Assembly: GCA_023411035.1 (NCBI GenBank)
Contig: JAEYPE010000266.1
Span: 1 to 17,863, forward strand
Reading direction: 5' to 3'
DNA length: 17,863 bases
Source: Pseudomonadota bacterium
Lineage (GTDB): Bacteria; Pseudomonadota; Alphaproteobacteria; Azospirillales; Azospirillaceae
Numbering within the stretch: position 1 is the first letter of the stretch; the number at the start of each line of letters is the position of its first letter. The position numbers and the translations under genes are program-made. Positions 1-7,266 of this stretch are shown here, piece after piece. The notes beneath the pieces were generated by a model. The model was not told the DNA's origin and did not search any database. It worked only from the letters and a program-made list of their open reading frames with translations.

Positions 1-30
1 AGACGTGGGAGAGTAGGTCGCCGCCAGGTC
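1..30 (+). rRNA. rrf: 5S ribosomal RNA, 3' end (partial)
   Basis: The first 30 bases match the conserved 3' tail of bacterial 5S rRNA: a GTGGGAGAGTAGGTCGCCGC core ending in the CCGCCAGGTC strand that closes helix I by pairing with the usual GACCTGGCGG 5' end. The rest of the gene, and presumably 16S and 23S rRNA, lie to the left of the window. No tRNA follows it, although some alphaproteobacterial rRNA operons carry an initiator tRNA here; a hairpin terminator comes about 80 bases later. The exact last base is uncertain by one or two. Confidence 0.88.
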
Positions 31-108
31 ACCACGGCACACGACACAGCCATACGGACAGACCAAACGGCAACGGGTTCAAGCACTTAACAATCGCCTT
101 CACGAACG

Positions 109-155
109 ACAGAACCGGCGCTTCCCACTCGGGAGCGCCGGTTTCTGTTGTGCTT
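109..155 (+). terminator. Intrinsic terminator of the rRNA operon
   Basis: An 18-base left arm (109-126) and an 18-base right arm (131-148) are near-perfect reverse complements, with one bulge on each side and a four-base ACTC loop. The stem contains the core CCGGCGC/GCGCCGG. A moderately T-rich stretch (TTGTGCTTT) follows. Its position about 80 bases after the 5S end fits the terminator of the rRNA transcription unit. Confidence 0.8.
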
Positions 156-270
156 TGACGGACAATGGTGTCGGGCGGCGTCGGGGGGGGATGATCCAAA
201 ATGCCCTTCGCACCGCGACCCCGCTTTGCGCTATAGGGGTGCGCTTCAACGCAGACGGAGGCGGCGGGGC

Positions 271-1836
271 ATGAAGGTCGGCATCGACATGGGGAGCACC
301 ATGGCGGCGGGGGCATCGGGGCCGCCCGCGATGCTGGATCTGGAGGAATTGCTGGCGACCCGCCTGCTGGTGCAGGGCAATTCAGGCTCCGGCAAGTCGC
401 ACCTGCTGCGCCGCCTGATCGAGCAGAGCGCGCGCTGGGTCCAGCAGGCCGTGATCGACCCCGAGGGCGACTTCGTGACGCTGGCGGAGCGGTTCGGTCA
501 CATCGTGGTGGACGCCGACGAGCACAGCGAGGCCGCCTTGCAGAGCGTCGCCGCCCGCGTGCGCCAGCACCGCGTCTCGGTCGTCCTGAACCTGGAAGGG
601 CTGGACGCGGAAATGCAGATGCGCCACGCCGCGGCCTTCCTGGGCGGGCTGTTCGACGCCGACCGCGACCACTGGTATCCCATGCTGGTGGTGGTGGACG
701 AGGCGCAGCTTTTCGCCCCCTCCGCCGCCGGCGAGGTGTCGGACGAGGCCCGCAAGGTCTCGCTGGGCGCCATGACGAACCTGATGTGCCGCGGGCGCAA
801 GCGCGGGCTGGCCGGGGTGATCGCGACGCAGCGCCTCGCCAAACTGGCCAAGAACGTGGCGGCGGAGGCGTCCAACTTCCTGATGGGCCGCACCTTCCTG
901 GACATCGACATGGCCCGCGCCGCCGACCTGCTGGGCATGGAGCGGCGCACGGCTGAGATGTTCCGCGACCTGGAGCGCGGGCATTTCATCGCGCTCGGCC
1001 CGGCCATCTCGCGCCGCCCGCTGCCGCTGCGCATCGGGGCGGTGGAGACGCAGGGGCGCGCCGGCAGCCCGAAGCTGATGCCGCTTCCCGACACCCCGCT
1101 GGAAGACGCGCGGGAGCTGATCTTTCAGCCGGGCGCGCCGGAACCGCCGCGCCTGCCGGTGCGCCGCCCCTCGGCCAACGCCAGCGCCGACCTGCTGGCC
1201 CGGCTGACCCGCCCGCGCCCCGCCCCGATGGGGCCGCTCCCGGCCGCCGACGAGGCGCCCGCGGCCCCGGCGGAGGAGCCGGAAACCCCGGAGCAGGCGA
1301 CGGAGCGCGAGGCCGCCTATGAGGCGATCCTGCGGGCGGTGCTGGCCGATCCCGAGGCGTCCTACCGCTCCATCGCCGTGCTGTATCAGGACTTCCTGGT
1401 CCGGTGCCGCGCGCAGGAGGTGCGGGGGGATCTGCTGGAACTGCCGGCCTTCCGGCGGAAACTGGCGGCGGCCCGCGCCGGGGCCGGGCAGGACACGGAG
1501 GAGAATCCCGCCTGGGAGAAGGCGACCCAGGTCGCGACCACGCTGCCGGAGGACATCCAGGTCGTCTTCCTGCTGCTGGCCCGCGCGGCGCTGGACCATC
1601 TGCCCTGCCCGTCGGACGCCGACGTGGCCCGCGCCTGCGGCAGCCGGTCGCGCGGGCGGGCGCGGCGGCTGCTGACCTACATGGAGCAGCGCGGCTTCAT
1701 CGCCACGCGCAGCGGTTTGGGCAACACGCGCAGCATCGCCTTGCCGGCGCTGGGCTGGGAAACGGCGCTCGGCGATCCGAACGCGGACGACGGAGCGGAC
1801 GCGCCGGACGACGGCGGCCTGTTCGCCACCGCCTGA
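271..1836 (+). CDS. HerA/DUF87-like P-loop ATPase
   Basis: Predicted 521-residue cytosolic ATPase of the HerA/VirB4-like (DUF87) group, whose members are hexameric DNA- or protein-translocating motors. A Walker A GNSGSGKS sits at residues 36-43. A Walker B MLVVVDEAQLF sits at about 138-148, with the DE pair at 143-144. A sensor-like ATQR follows at about 184-187. Residues ~285-380 are Pro/Ala-rich and probably disordered. The last ~100 residues, containing RARRLLTYMEQRGFIATR, resemble a winged-helix DNA-binding end. The ATG at 271 follows a GGAGGCGG stretch; ATGs at 289 and 301 are alternatives, and the open frame further upstream overlaps the rRNA terminator. No NurA nuclease gene is adjacent, so a role in end resection is not supported. 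The actual substrate is unknown. Confidence 0.85.
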   Translation: MKVGIDMGSTMAAGASGPPAMLDLEELLATRLLVQGNSGSGKSHLLRRLIEQSARWVQQAVIDPEGDFVTLAERFGHIVVDADEHSEAALQSVAARVRQHRVSVVLNLEGLDAEMQMRHAAAFLGGLFDADRDHWYPMLVVVDEAQLFAPSAAGEVSDEARKVSLGAMTNLMCRGRKRGLAGVIATQRLAKLAKNVAAEASNFLMGRTFLDIDMARAADLLGMERRTAEMFRDLERGHFIALGPAISRRPLPLRIGAVETQGRAGSPKLMPLPDTPLEDARELIFQPGAPEPPRLPVRRPSANASADLLARLTRPRPAPMGPLPAADEAPAAPAEEPETPEQATEREAAYEAILRAVLADPEASYRSIAVLYQDFLVRCRAQEVRGDLLELPAFRRKLAAARAGAGQDTEENPAWEKATQVATTLPEDIQVVFLLLARAALDHLPCPSDADVARACGSRSRGRARRLLTYMEQRGFIATRSGLGNTRSIALPALGWETALGDPNADDGADAPDDGGLFATA

Positions 1837-1845
1837 GGTCCGCAT

Positions 1846-2136
1846 TCATTCGTCGTCCGGCTCGACTCCGGCGGCCAGCGCATGAGCCAGCCGCGCGGCG
1901 GCGGGGCCCCAGACCTCGAACAGGTCGGGGTTGGGGCGCCGGGCGACCCAGGCGCGGTCGGTGTTGCCCTCGGCACGGAAGCGCACGCCGAAGAAACGGC
2001 TCGCCGCCATGGCCCCGATGGCCGCCGCCAGATCGGCGTCGGCGTCCGGGAGCCGTTGCGTCAGAGCGGCGCGCAGGGCTTCCGCCATGGCGCAGCGGTC
2101 GTCATGATGGGGAAGGCCATCGGGATCGGTTCTCAT
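1846..2136 (-). CDS. Hypothetical protein, 96 aa
   Basis: A small, probably soluble minus-strand protein convergent with the ATPase gene, with only nine bases between the two stop codons. It has an acidic, Ala-rich middle followed by a compact part (FFGVRFRAEGNTDRAWVARR, then NPDLFEVWGPAAARLAHALA) that looks like a folded alpha/beta domain. I do not recognise a family. The frame is open to a TTG at 2190, but the ATG at 2136 (MRTDPDG) gives a more normal N-terminus. Neither site has a convincing ribosome site, and an ATG at 2088 (MAEALRAAL) is a third option. The codon pattern and the absence of a better overlapping frame favour a real gene. Confidence 0.6.
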   Translation of the reverse strand: MRTDPDGLPHHDDRCAMAEALRAALTQRLPDADADLAAAIGAMAASRFFGVRFRAEGNTDRAWVARRPNPDLFEVWGPAAARLAHALAAGVEPDDE

Positions 2137-2208
2137 GGCCCGCAATGGGAGAGGGGCGGCGCGCTTCCGCAAACGGGCGCGATACCGCAAGCACGGCCCG
2201 GAGTCGTC

Positions 2209-2302
2209 ATGGTCAGCCTGTCCGAAGCCTACGCCATCGCCATCACCGGGCCGGACGGAGTTCCTGCGCCTGCCCTGGTTCGATTTCCCGGTGAAGGAAT
2301 AG
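2209..2302 (+). other. Possible small gene with an apparent one-base frameshift
   Basis: An ATG at 2209 preceded by CCGGAG at five-base spacing begins MVSLSEAYAIAITGP. In that frame the reading runs on into sequence antisense to the next gene. Skipping one base near 2251-2255 instead gives TEFLRLPWFDFPVKE and a stop at 2300-2302, which looks like a natural hydrophobic and aromatic C-terminus. The joined product would be about 30 residues. It could be a degraded microgene, a sequencing error or chance. I do not recognise the peptide. Confidence 0.25.
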
Positions 2303-2308
2303 GGCGCG

Positions 2309-2530
2309 CTACGCCGCCTGGACGCTGTTGTCCTTGCGCCGCGACAACTGCAACTGGCCGTCCAGGCATTTCACATAGGTGGTCTTGCCGGCCTTCAGGT
2401 TGTCGCAGACCGTGACCAGCGCGCGGGGGATGGCCGCGAACTCCTTGGAGCCGCGCGCCTGCGCGTTGTAGGCGGCGAGGTGCAGGCGCAACGCCTCTTT
2501 CGACACCGGCTTTCCGTCGTTTCCGATCAT
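2309..2530 (-). CDS. Hypothetical small basic protein, 73 aa
   Basis: The start is fixed by an AGGA ribosome site seven bases before the ATG at 2530, giving MIGNDGKPVSKEALRLHLAA; the open frame continues upstream but lacks such a site. The protein is small and basic, with two cysteines (VCDN and VKCLDG). It has a predicted helix near the N-terminus, followed by KAGKTTYVKCLDGQLQL, which looks like a beta hairpin. No signal peptide or membrane segment is present, and I do not recognise the family. It is transcribed away from the ABC transporter operon, so the 2531-2687 gap holds divergent control regions. Confidence 0.7.
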   Translation of the reverse strand: MIGNDGKPVSKEALRLHLAAYNAQARGSKEFAAIPRALVTVCDNLKAGKTTYVKCLDGQLQLSRRKDNSVQAA

Positions 2531-2587
2531 GATGGGTCCTGCATTCTTGGCGCTGTGGGGCGGAGTGCGCGATTTCACAGCGCCCGC

Positions 2588-2617
2588 TTGACAGAGCGTC
2601 CCGCGCCGCCGGATCAT
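2588..2617 (+). promoter_or_regulatory. Candidate sigma-70-type promoter for the ABC importer
   Basis: A perfect TTGACA at 2588-2593 is followed, after an 18-base spacer, by GATCAT at 2612-2617, which matches four of six -10 consensus bases. Transcription would start near 2624, leaving a leader of about 60 bases before the binding-protein ATG at 2688. The -35 match is strong and the -10 is weak. No experimental start site is known to me. Confidence 0.5.
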
Positions 2618-2634
2618 CCTGATACTACCGTCAA

Positions 2635-2652
2635 GAATTCCAAAGAGAATTC
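2635..2652 (+). promoter_or_regulatory. Paired GAATTC sites, possible operator
   Basis: Two copies of the self-complementary hexamer GAATTC (2635-2640 and 2647-2652) are separated by six bases. Together they form an 18-base dyad in the leader just downstream of the predicted transcription start. AT-rich hexamers stand out in this very GC-rich window. A repressor operator is a guess from position and symmetry only. Confidence 0.25.
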
Positions 2653-2687
2653 GCCTCTTCCGGGGTCAAGCAGGGAGTACGGAAACC

Positions 2688-4283
2688 ATGAAGACGCTTG
2701 CGCGCCGTCTGGCCGGCGCCGCCTTTCTCTCGTTCGGTCTCGCCGCCACGCCGGTCCTGGCGGACACGCCGAAGGACACGCTGGTCATGGCGTGGCAGTT
2801 CGACGACATTGTGACGCTCGACCCCGGCGAGATCTTCGAGTTGTCGGGGGCGGAGTACGGCGCCCAGGTCTATGACCGGCTGATCCGCTTCGACGTCAAC
2901 GACGTCAGCAAGATCGAAGGGCAGGTGGCGGAAAGCTGGACCGTTTCCGACGACGGCAAGACCTTCACCTTCACGATCCGCGACGGGATCAAGTTCCACT
3001 CCGGCAACCCGCTGACGGCGGAGGACGTGGCCTACTCCTTCCAGCGCGCCGTCAAGATGAACAAAGGCCCGGCCTTCATCCTGACCCAGTTCGGCCTGAC
3101 GCCGGACAATGTGGACAAGATGGTCCGCGCCACCGGCCCGCGCACCCTGGTGTTCGAGACGGACAAGGTCTACGCCCCCACCTTCGTGCTCTACTGCCTG
3201 ACCGCCGACGTTTCCGGCGTGGTCGACTCCAAGCTGGTCAAGAGCAAGGAGGTCAACGGCGACTTCGGCGCCGCCTTCCTGAAGACCAACTCCGCCGGGT
3301 CCGGCCCCTTCATCCTGCGCCAGTGGAAGCCGAGCGAGCTTCTGTCGCTGGAGGCCAACGCCAACTACTGGGGCGGCGCCCCCGCCGTGAAGCGCGTGCT
3401 GATCCGCCACATCGCCGAGCCGGCGACCCAGCGCCTGCTGCTGGAGAAGGGCGACGTGGACGTGGCCCGCAACCTGAAGCCGGAGCAGTTCGAACCGCTG
3501 CGCGGCAACGACAAGATCCGCATCGTCCAGGCGCCGAAGGGCACGCTCTACTATTTCGGCCTGAACCAGAAGAACCAGGTCCTGGCCAAGCCCGAGGTGC
3601 GCAAGGCGTTCAAGTATGCCGTGGATTATGACGGCATGGCCAAGACCATCATGAACGGCCTCGGCACCGTCCATCAGGCCTTCCTGCCCAAGGGCTTCCT
3701 CGGCGCGCTGACGGAGAATCCCTACAGCTACGACCCGGCCAAGGCGAAGGAGCTGCTGAAACAGGCCGGCTATCCGGACGGCATCACCGTGACCATGGAC
3801 GTCCGCAACACCTCGCCCAGCATGGACATGGCCCAGGCCATCCAGGGCAGCGCGGCGGCGGCGGGCATCAAGATCAACCTGCTGCCGGCGGACGGCAAGC
3901 AGGTGGTCACCAAGTACCGCGCCCGCAACCACGAGGCGCTGCTGTACCAGTGGGGCGCCGACTATCAGGACCCGCACACCAACGCCGACACCTTCGCCGC
4001 CAACCCGGACAACGCCGACGACGCGAAGGCCAAGCCGCTGACCTGGCGAAATGCCTGGGACATCCCGGAGATGACCAAGAAGACCCTCGCCGCGGTCGAG
4101 GAGCGTGACGCCGGCAAGCGCGCCGCCATGTACCAGGAACTCCAGAAGGAGGTTCTGGAGACGTCGCCCTTCGTCATCATGTTCCAGCAGACCGAGGTGA
4201 TCGCGGAGCGCAGCAACGTCCAGGGTCTGGTCTGGGGGCCGAGCTTCGACAGCAATTACTACTGGAAGGTCAGCAAGAAGTAA
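2688..4283 (+). CDS. ABC importer periplasmic substrate-binding protein (family 5)
   Basis: A 531-residue extracytoplasmic solute-binding protein of the dipeptide/oligopeptide/nickel class (SBP_bac_5), which captures ligand in the periplasm and delivers it to the permease pair encoded downstream. It has a clear Sec signal peptide: basic MKTLARR, a hydrophobic core, and likely cleavage after VLA near residue 25. Family landmarks follow in order: the LDPGEIFEL region, then FTFTIRDGIKFHSGNPLTAEDV at about 95-115, GSGPFILRQWKPSE at about 204-217, and NANYWGG. The length is normal for the family. A GGGAG lies upstream of the ATG. The ligand cannot be told from sequence; peptides are the family default, but glutathione, opines or other small solutes are possible. 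Confidence 0.93.
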   Translation: MKTLARRLAGAAFLSFGLAATPVLADTPKDTLVMAWQFDDIVTLDPGEIFELSGAEYGAQVYDRLIRFDVNDVSKIEGQVAESWTVSDDGKTFTFTIRDGIKFHSGNPLTAEDVAYSFQRAVKMNKGPAFILTQFGLTPDNVDKMVRATGPRTLVFETDKVYAPTFVLYCLTADVSGVVDSKLVKSKEVNGDFGAAFLKTNSAGSGPFILRQWKPSELLSLEANANYWGGAPAVKRVLIRHIAEPATQRLLLEKGDVDVARNLKPEQFEPLRGNDKIRIVQAPKGTLYYFGLNQKNQVLAKPEVRKAFKYAVDYDGMAKTIMNGLGTVHQAFLPKGFLGALTENPYSYDPAKAKELLKQAGYPDGITVTMDVRNTSPSMDMAQAIQGSAAAAGIKINLLPADGKQVVTKYRARNHEALLYQWGADYQDPHTNADTFAANPDNADDAKAKPLTWRNAWDIPEMTKKTLAAVEERDAGKRAAMYQELQKEVLETSPFVIMFQQTEVIAERSNVQGLVWGPSFDSNYYWKVSKK

Positions 4284-4303
4284 GGCGCGTTGCCTTTTCT
4301 TAG

Positions 4304-4420
4304 CCCTCTCCCCTCTGGGGAGAGGGTGGTCCGAAGGGCCGGTGAGGGGGATGGGCATCCGCCGGACGTACGGGTGTCGCGAGACCCCCTCACCCTTCCC
4401 TCTCCCCAGAGGGGAGAGGG
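4304..4420. repeat. 117-bp nested palindromic repeat (REP-like)
   Basis: Positions 4304-4326 form a perfect 10-bp hairpin with loop TCT, and 4398-4420 a perfect 10-bp hairpin with loop AGA. The two 23-base blocks are exact reverse complements of each other. Inside them, GGTGAGGGGG (4341-4350) pairs exactly with CCCCCTCACC (4385-4394). The element therefore can fold either as two hairpins or as one long stem. It ends in GTTTTGCTTT, giving a terminator-like tail. Dispersed CCCTCTCCCC-type palindromes are common between genes in proteobacterial genomes. Here it sits between the binding-protein gene and the permease genes of one operon. Confidence 0.85.
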
Positions 4421-4446
4421 GTTTTGCTTTCAAGCTCAGGTGAAAC

Positions 4447-5493
4447 TTGGCCGCTATCTTGAAACGACCGGGGATGCCGGGGCGGCGCCATGTGGTGCGG
4501 GGAGCGGGGCTGCTCGTCTCCGTGGCGCTGACCTTCCTCGGGCTGCTGCTCGTCACCTTCCTGATCGGGCGCGTGGTGCCCATCGACCCGGTGATCGCCG
4601 TGGTCGGGGACCGCGTGTCCGCCGACACCTACGCCCGCGTCCGGCAGGAGCTGGGTCTGGACCTGCCGCTGTGGCAGCAGTTCCTGCGCTATGTCGGCGA
4701 CGTGCTCCAGGGCGATTTCGGCACGTCGGTGCTGACCTCCCGCCCGGTGCTGGAGGACATCCTGCGCGTTTTCCCGGCGACGCTGGAACTGGCGACCGCC
4801 GCGGTCATCGTCGGCGTGCTTCTGGGCATTCCGGCGGGGGTGATGGCCGCCGTCCACCAGGGGCGCTGGCCGGACCACCTCATCCGCGTGATCGGGCTGA
4901 TCGGCCATTCCATCCCGGTCTTCTGGCTGGGGCTGATGGCGCTTCTGGTCTTCTACGCGCGGCTGGATCTGGCGCCGGGGCCGGGGCGGGTGGACGTCTT
5001 CTACGAGGGGCTGGTCGATCCGGTGACCGGCGTCATCACGGTGGACGCCCTGCTGGCCGGCGAGACCGACGTGTTCTGGAACGCGCTGCATCACCTGATG
5101 CTACCGGCGGGCATCCTCGGCCTCTACAGCGTGGCCTACATCGCGCGCATGACGCGCAGCTTCATGCTGGACCAGCTTCGCCAGGAGTACATCACCACCG
5201 CCCGCGTGAAGGGCATGTCGGAGACGCGGGTGATCTGGCGCCACGCGCTGGGCAACATCGCGGTGCCGCTGACCACGGTGGTGGCGCTGTCCTACGCCTC
5301 GCTGCTGGAAGGGTCGGTGCTGACGGAGACGGTGTTCGCCTGGCCGGGGCTGGGGCTGTACATCACCAATTCCCTGCTGTCGGCGGACATGAACGCGGTG
5401 CTGGGCGGCACGCTGGTGGTGGGGGCGGTCTTCATCGGCCTGAACCTGCTGTCCGACCTGCTCTACCGCCTGCTCGATCCCCGTGCGCGATGA
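4447..5493 (+). CDS. ABC importer permease, DppB/OppB family
   Basis: A 348-residue inner-membrane permease (BPD_transp_1) that forms one half of the channel. A first hydrophobic helix (LLVSVALTFLGLLLVTFLIG) precedes a periplasmic region with LGLDLPLWQQFLRYVGDVLQ. Several more membrane helices follow, then the coupling EAA loop at about 247-270 (EYITTARVKGMSETRVIW), which contacts the ATPase. The start chosen is TTG at 4447, a few bases after AGGTG; an ATG at 4474 (MPGRRHVV) is a plausible alternative with a weaker ribosome site. Its stop lies 10 bases before the next gene's ATG, indicating co-translation. The palindromic repeat just upstream may lower its expression relative to the binding protein. 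Confidence 0.92.
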   Translation: MAAILKRPGMPGRRHVVRGAGLLVSVALTFLGLLLVTFLIGRVVPIDPVIAVVGDRVSADTYARVRQELGLDLPLWQQFLRYVGDVLQGDFGTSVLTSRPVLEDILRVFPATLELATAAVIVGVLLGIPAGVMAAVHQGRWPDHLIRVIGLIGHSIPVFWLGLMALLVFYARLDLAPGPGRVDVFYEGLVDPVTGVITVDALLAGETDVFWNALHHLMLPAGILGLYSVAYIARMTRSFMLDQLRQEYITTARVKGMSETRVIWRHALGNIAVPLTTVVALSYASLLEGSVLTETVFAWPGLGLYITNSLLSADMNAVLGGTLVVGAVFIGLNLLSDLLYRLLDPRAR

Positions 5494-5498
5494 GGGGG
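5492..5498 (+). promoter_or_regulatory. Ribosome binding site deciding the second permease start
   Basis: GAGGGGG lies five bases before the ATG at 5504, overlapping the upstream permease's stop codon. It favours this ATG over the in-frame GTG at 5483, which lies inside the upstream gene and has no such site. Confidence 0.6.
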
Positions 5499-5503
5499 GC
5501 ACG

Positions 5504-6424
5504 ATGACCGCACAGACGCAAACGACCGAAAGCGGGCTGCGGGCCTGGCTGACGGCGGAGACGCCGCAGTCCCGCGGGCAGGCGCGGCTGGGCCGGGTCT
5601 ATCTGGGCTGGCTGGCCTTCTCCCGCAACCGGCTGGCCATGATCGGGCTGGGCATCGTGCTGCTGCTGGTGCTGATGGCGGCGCTGGCCCCGCTGCTGGC
5701 CCCCTACGATCCCTATGCGCAGGACCTGTCGCAGCGGCTGCTGCCCCCCAGCGCCGCGCACTGGCTGGGCACCGACGCCTTCGGGCGGGACATCCTGTCG
5801 CGCATCCTCTACGGCTCCCGCCTGACGCTGATGATCGTCGCGCTGGTCGCGGTGACGGCGCCGGTGGCCGGGCTGCTGATCGGTACGGTGGCGGGCTATC
5901 TCGGCGGCTGGGCGGATGCGGCGCTGATGCGCGTCACCGACATCTTCCTCGCCTTCCCGAAGCTGATCCTGGCGCTGGCCTTCGTCTCGGCGCTGGGGCC
6001 GGGCATCGAGAACGCCATCATCGCCATCGCGATCACCAGCTGGCCGCCCTACGCCCGCATCGCGCGGGCCGAGACGATCACCATCCGCAAGAGCGACTTC
6101 ATCAGCGCCGTGCGGCTCCAGGGCGCCTCCACCCCCCGGATCATCCTGGGGCATGTGGTGCCGCTCTGCTCCTCCTCGCTGATCGTGCGGGTGACGCTGG
6201 ACATGGCGGGGATCATCCTGACGGCGGCTGGGCTGGGCTTCCTCGGCCTCGGCGCTCAGCCGCCGGCGCCGGAATGGGGCGCCATGATCGCCACCGGGCG
6301 CCAGTATGTGCTGGAGCAATGGTGGGTCGCCACCATGCCCGGCATCGCCATCTTCGTGGTCAGCCTTGGCTTCAACCTGCTGGGCGACGGCCTGCGCGAC
6401 GTTCTGGACCCGAAAGGCAAATGA
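5504..6424 (+). CDS. ABC importer permease, DppC/OppC family
   Basis: A 306-residue inner-membrane permease that partners the preceding DppB-type subunit. It carries the family's N-terminal signature: a helix at about 40-65 (MIGLGIVLLLVLMAALAPLL) followed by APYDPYAQDL. The class motif HWLGTDAFGRDILSRILYGS follows at about 85-105. The EAA coupling loop is near 187-215 (RAETITIRKSDFISAVRLQG). It ends in FNLLGDGLRDVLDP, the usual DppC C-terminus. The stop codon overlaps the next ATG (ATGA), so translation is coupled to the first ATPase gene. Length and motifs are typical and the gene looks intact. Confidence 0.93.
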   Translation: MTAQTQTTESGLRAWLTAETPQSRGQARLGRVYLGWLAFSRNRLAMIGLGIVLLLVLMAALAPLLAPYDPYAQDLSQRLLPPSAAHWLGTDAFGRDILSRILYGSRLTLMIVALVAVTAPVAGLLIGTVAGYLGGWADAALMRVTDIFLAFPKLILALAFVSALGPGIENAIIAIAITSWPPYARIARAETITIRKSDFISAVRLQGASTPRIILGHVVPLCSSSLIVRVTLDMAGIILTAAGLGFLGLGAQPPAPEWGAMIATGRQYVLEQWWVATMPGIAIFVVSLGFNLLGDGLRDVLDPKGK

Positions 6425-7263
6425 GCGACAAACCCTTGCTGGAGGTGGAGAACCTTCGCATCTCCTTTCCCACCCGGACGGGCGTGACGCAGGCGGTGCG
6501 CGGCGTCTCCTTCTCCGTGGGGCGGGAAAAGCTGGGCATCGTGGGCGAGTCCGGCTCCGGCAAGTCGATGACCGGGCGGGCCATCCTGCGGCTGGTCCCG
6601 CCGCCCGGCATCGTCACCGCCGCCCGGCTGAGCTTCCAGGGCGAGGATCTGCTGACGGCGTCGGAGAAACGGCTGCGCGACATCCGCGGGCGCCGCATCT
6701 CCATGGTGATGCAGGACCCGAAATTCTCGCTCAACCCGGTGATGACCATCGGCGCCCAGATCGCCGAGGCGTACCGCGTCCATTCCAGCGCCGGCAAGGC
6801 GGAGGCGAGGCAGCGCGCGCTGGAGATGCTGGAGGCGGTGCGCATCCGCAACCCGGAGCGCGTCTACGGCCTCTACCCGCACGAGGTGTCGGGTGGCATG
6901 GGCCAGCGCATCATGATCGCCATGATGCTGATCCCCAGTCCCGACCTGCTGATCGCCGACGAGCCGACCTCGGCGCTCGACGTGACGGTGCAGATGCAGG
7001 TGCTGGCGATCATGGACGAGCTGTGCTCCAGCCGCGGCATGGGGATGATCTTCGTCAGCCACGACCTGAACCTGGTGGCGTCCTTCTGCGACCGCATCCT
7101 GATCATGTATGCGGGCCGGGTGGTGGAGACCTGCCGCGCGTCGGAACTGCACGCGGCGAAGCACCCCTACACGCGCGGGCTGCTCGACAGTCTGCCGCGC
7201 CTGGACGACACGCGGGATGAGTTGCCGGTGCTGGCCCGCGACCCGTCCTGGCTGGAGGGCTGA
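6421..7263 (+). CDS. ABC importer ATP-binding subunit, DppD/OppD family
   Basis: A 280-residue cytoplasmic ATPase that powers the importer. Walker A GESGSGKS is at 42-49, the Q-loop is in VMQDPKFSLNPVMTIG, and the ABC signature VSGGMGQR is at 156-163. Walker B LLIADEP is at 176-182, followed by TSALDVTVQ, and the switch histidine is in FVSHDL. The C-terminal part contains HPYTRGLLDSLPRLD, the start of the oligopeptide-transporter C-terminal region. That region is shorter than in OppD/DppD (about 330 aa) and closer to NikD-sized proteins, and the iron-sulfur-type cysteine cluster seen in some long members is absent. The ATGA overlap with the permease gene places it in the same operon. Confidence 0.93.
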   Translation: MSDKPLLEVENLRISFPTRTGVTQAVRGVSFSVGREKLGIVGESGSGKSMTGRAILRLVPPPGIVTAARLSFQGEDLLTASEKRLRDIRGRRISMVMQDPKFSLNPVMTIGAQIAEAYRVHSSAGKAEARQRALEMLEAVRIRNPERVYGLYPHEVSGGMGQRIMIAMMLIPSPDLLIADEPTSALDVTVQMQVLAIMDELCSSRGMGMIFVSHDLNLVASFCDRILIMYAGRVVETCRASELHAAKHPYTRGLLDSLPRLDDTRDELPVLARDPSWLEG

Positions 7264-7266
7264 AGC

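Noticed and set aside
31..108. Possible tRNA after the 5S rRNA
   Set aside because: No cloverleaf arms or a CCA-type acceptor end can be drawn; the interval leads straight into the terminator hairpin.
2631..4628. Long minus-strand open frame (665 codons) opposite the binding-protein gene
   Set aside because: The composition is an artefact of GC-rich antisense reading (Ala/Arg/Gly/Leu/His/Val-rich, no family motifs), and the plus strand encodes an obvious complete protein.
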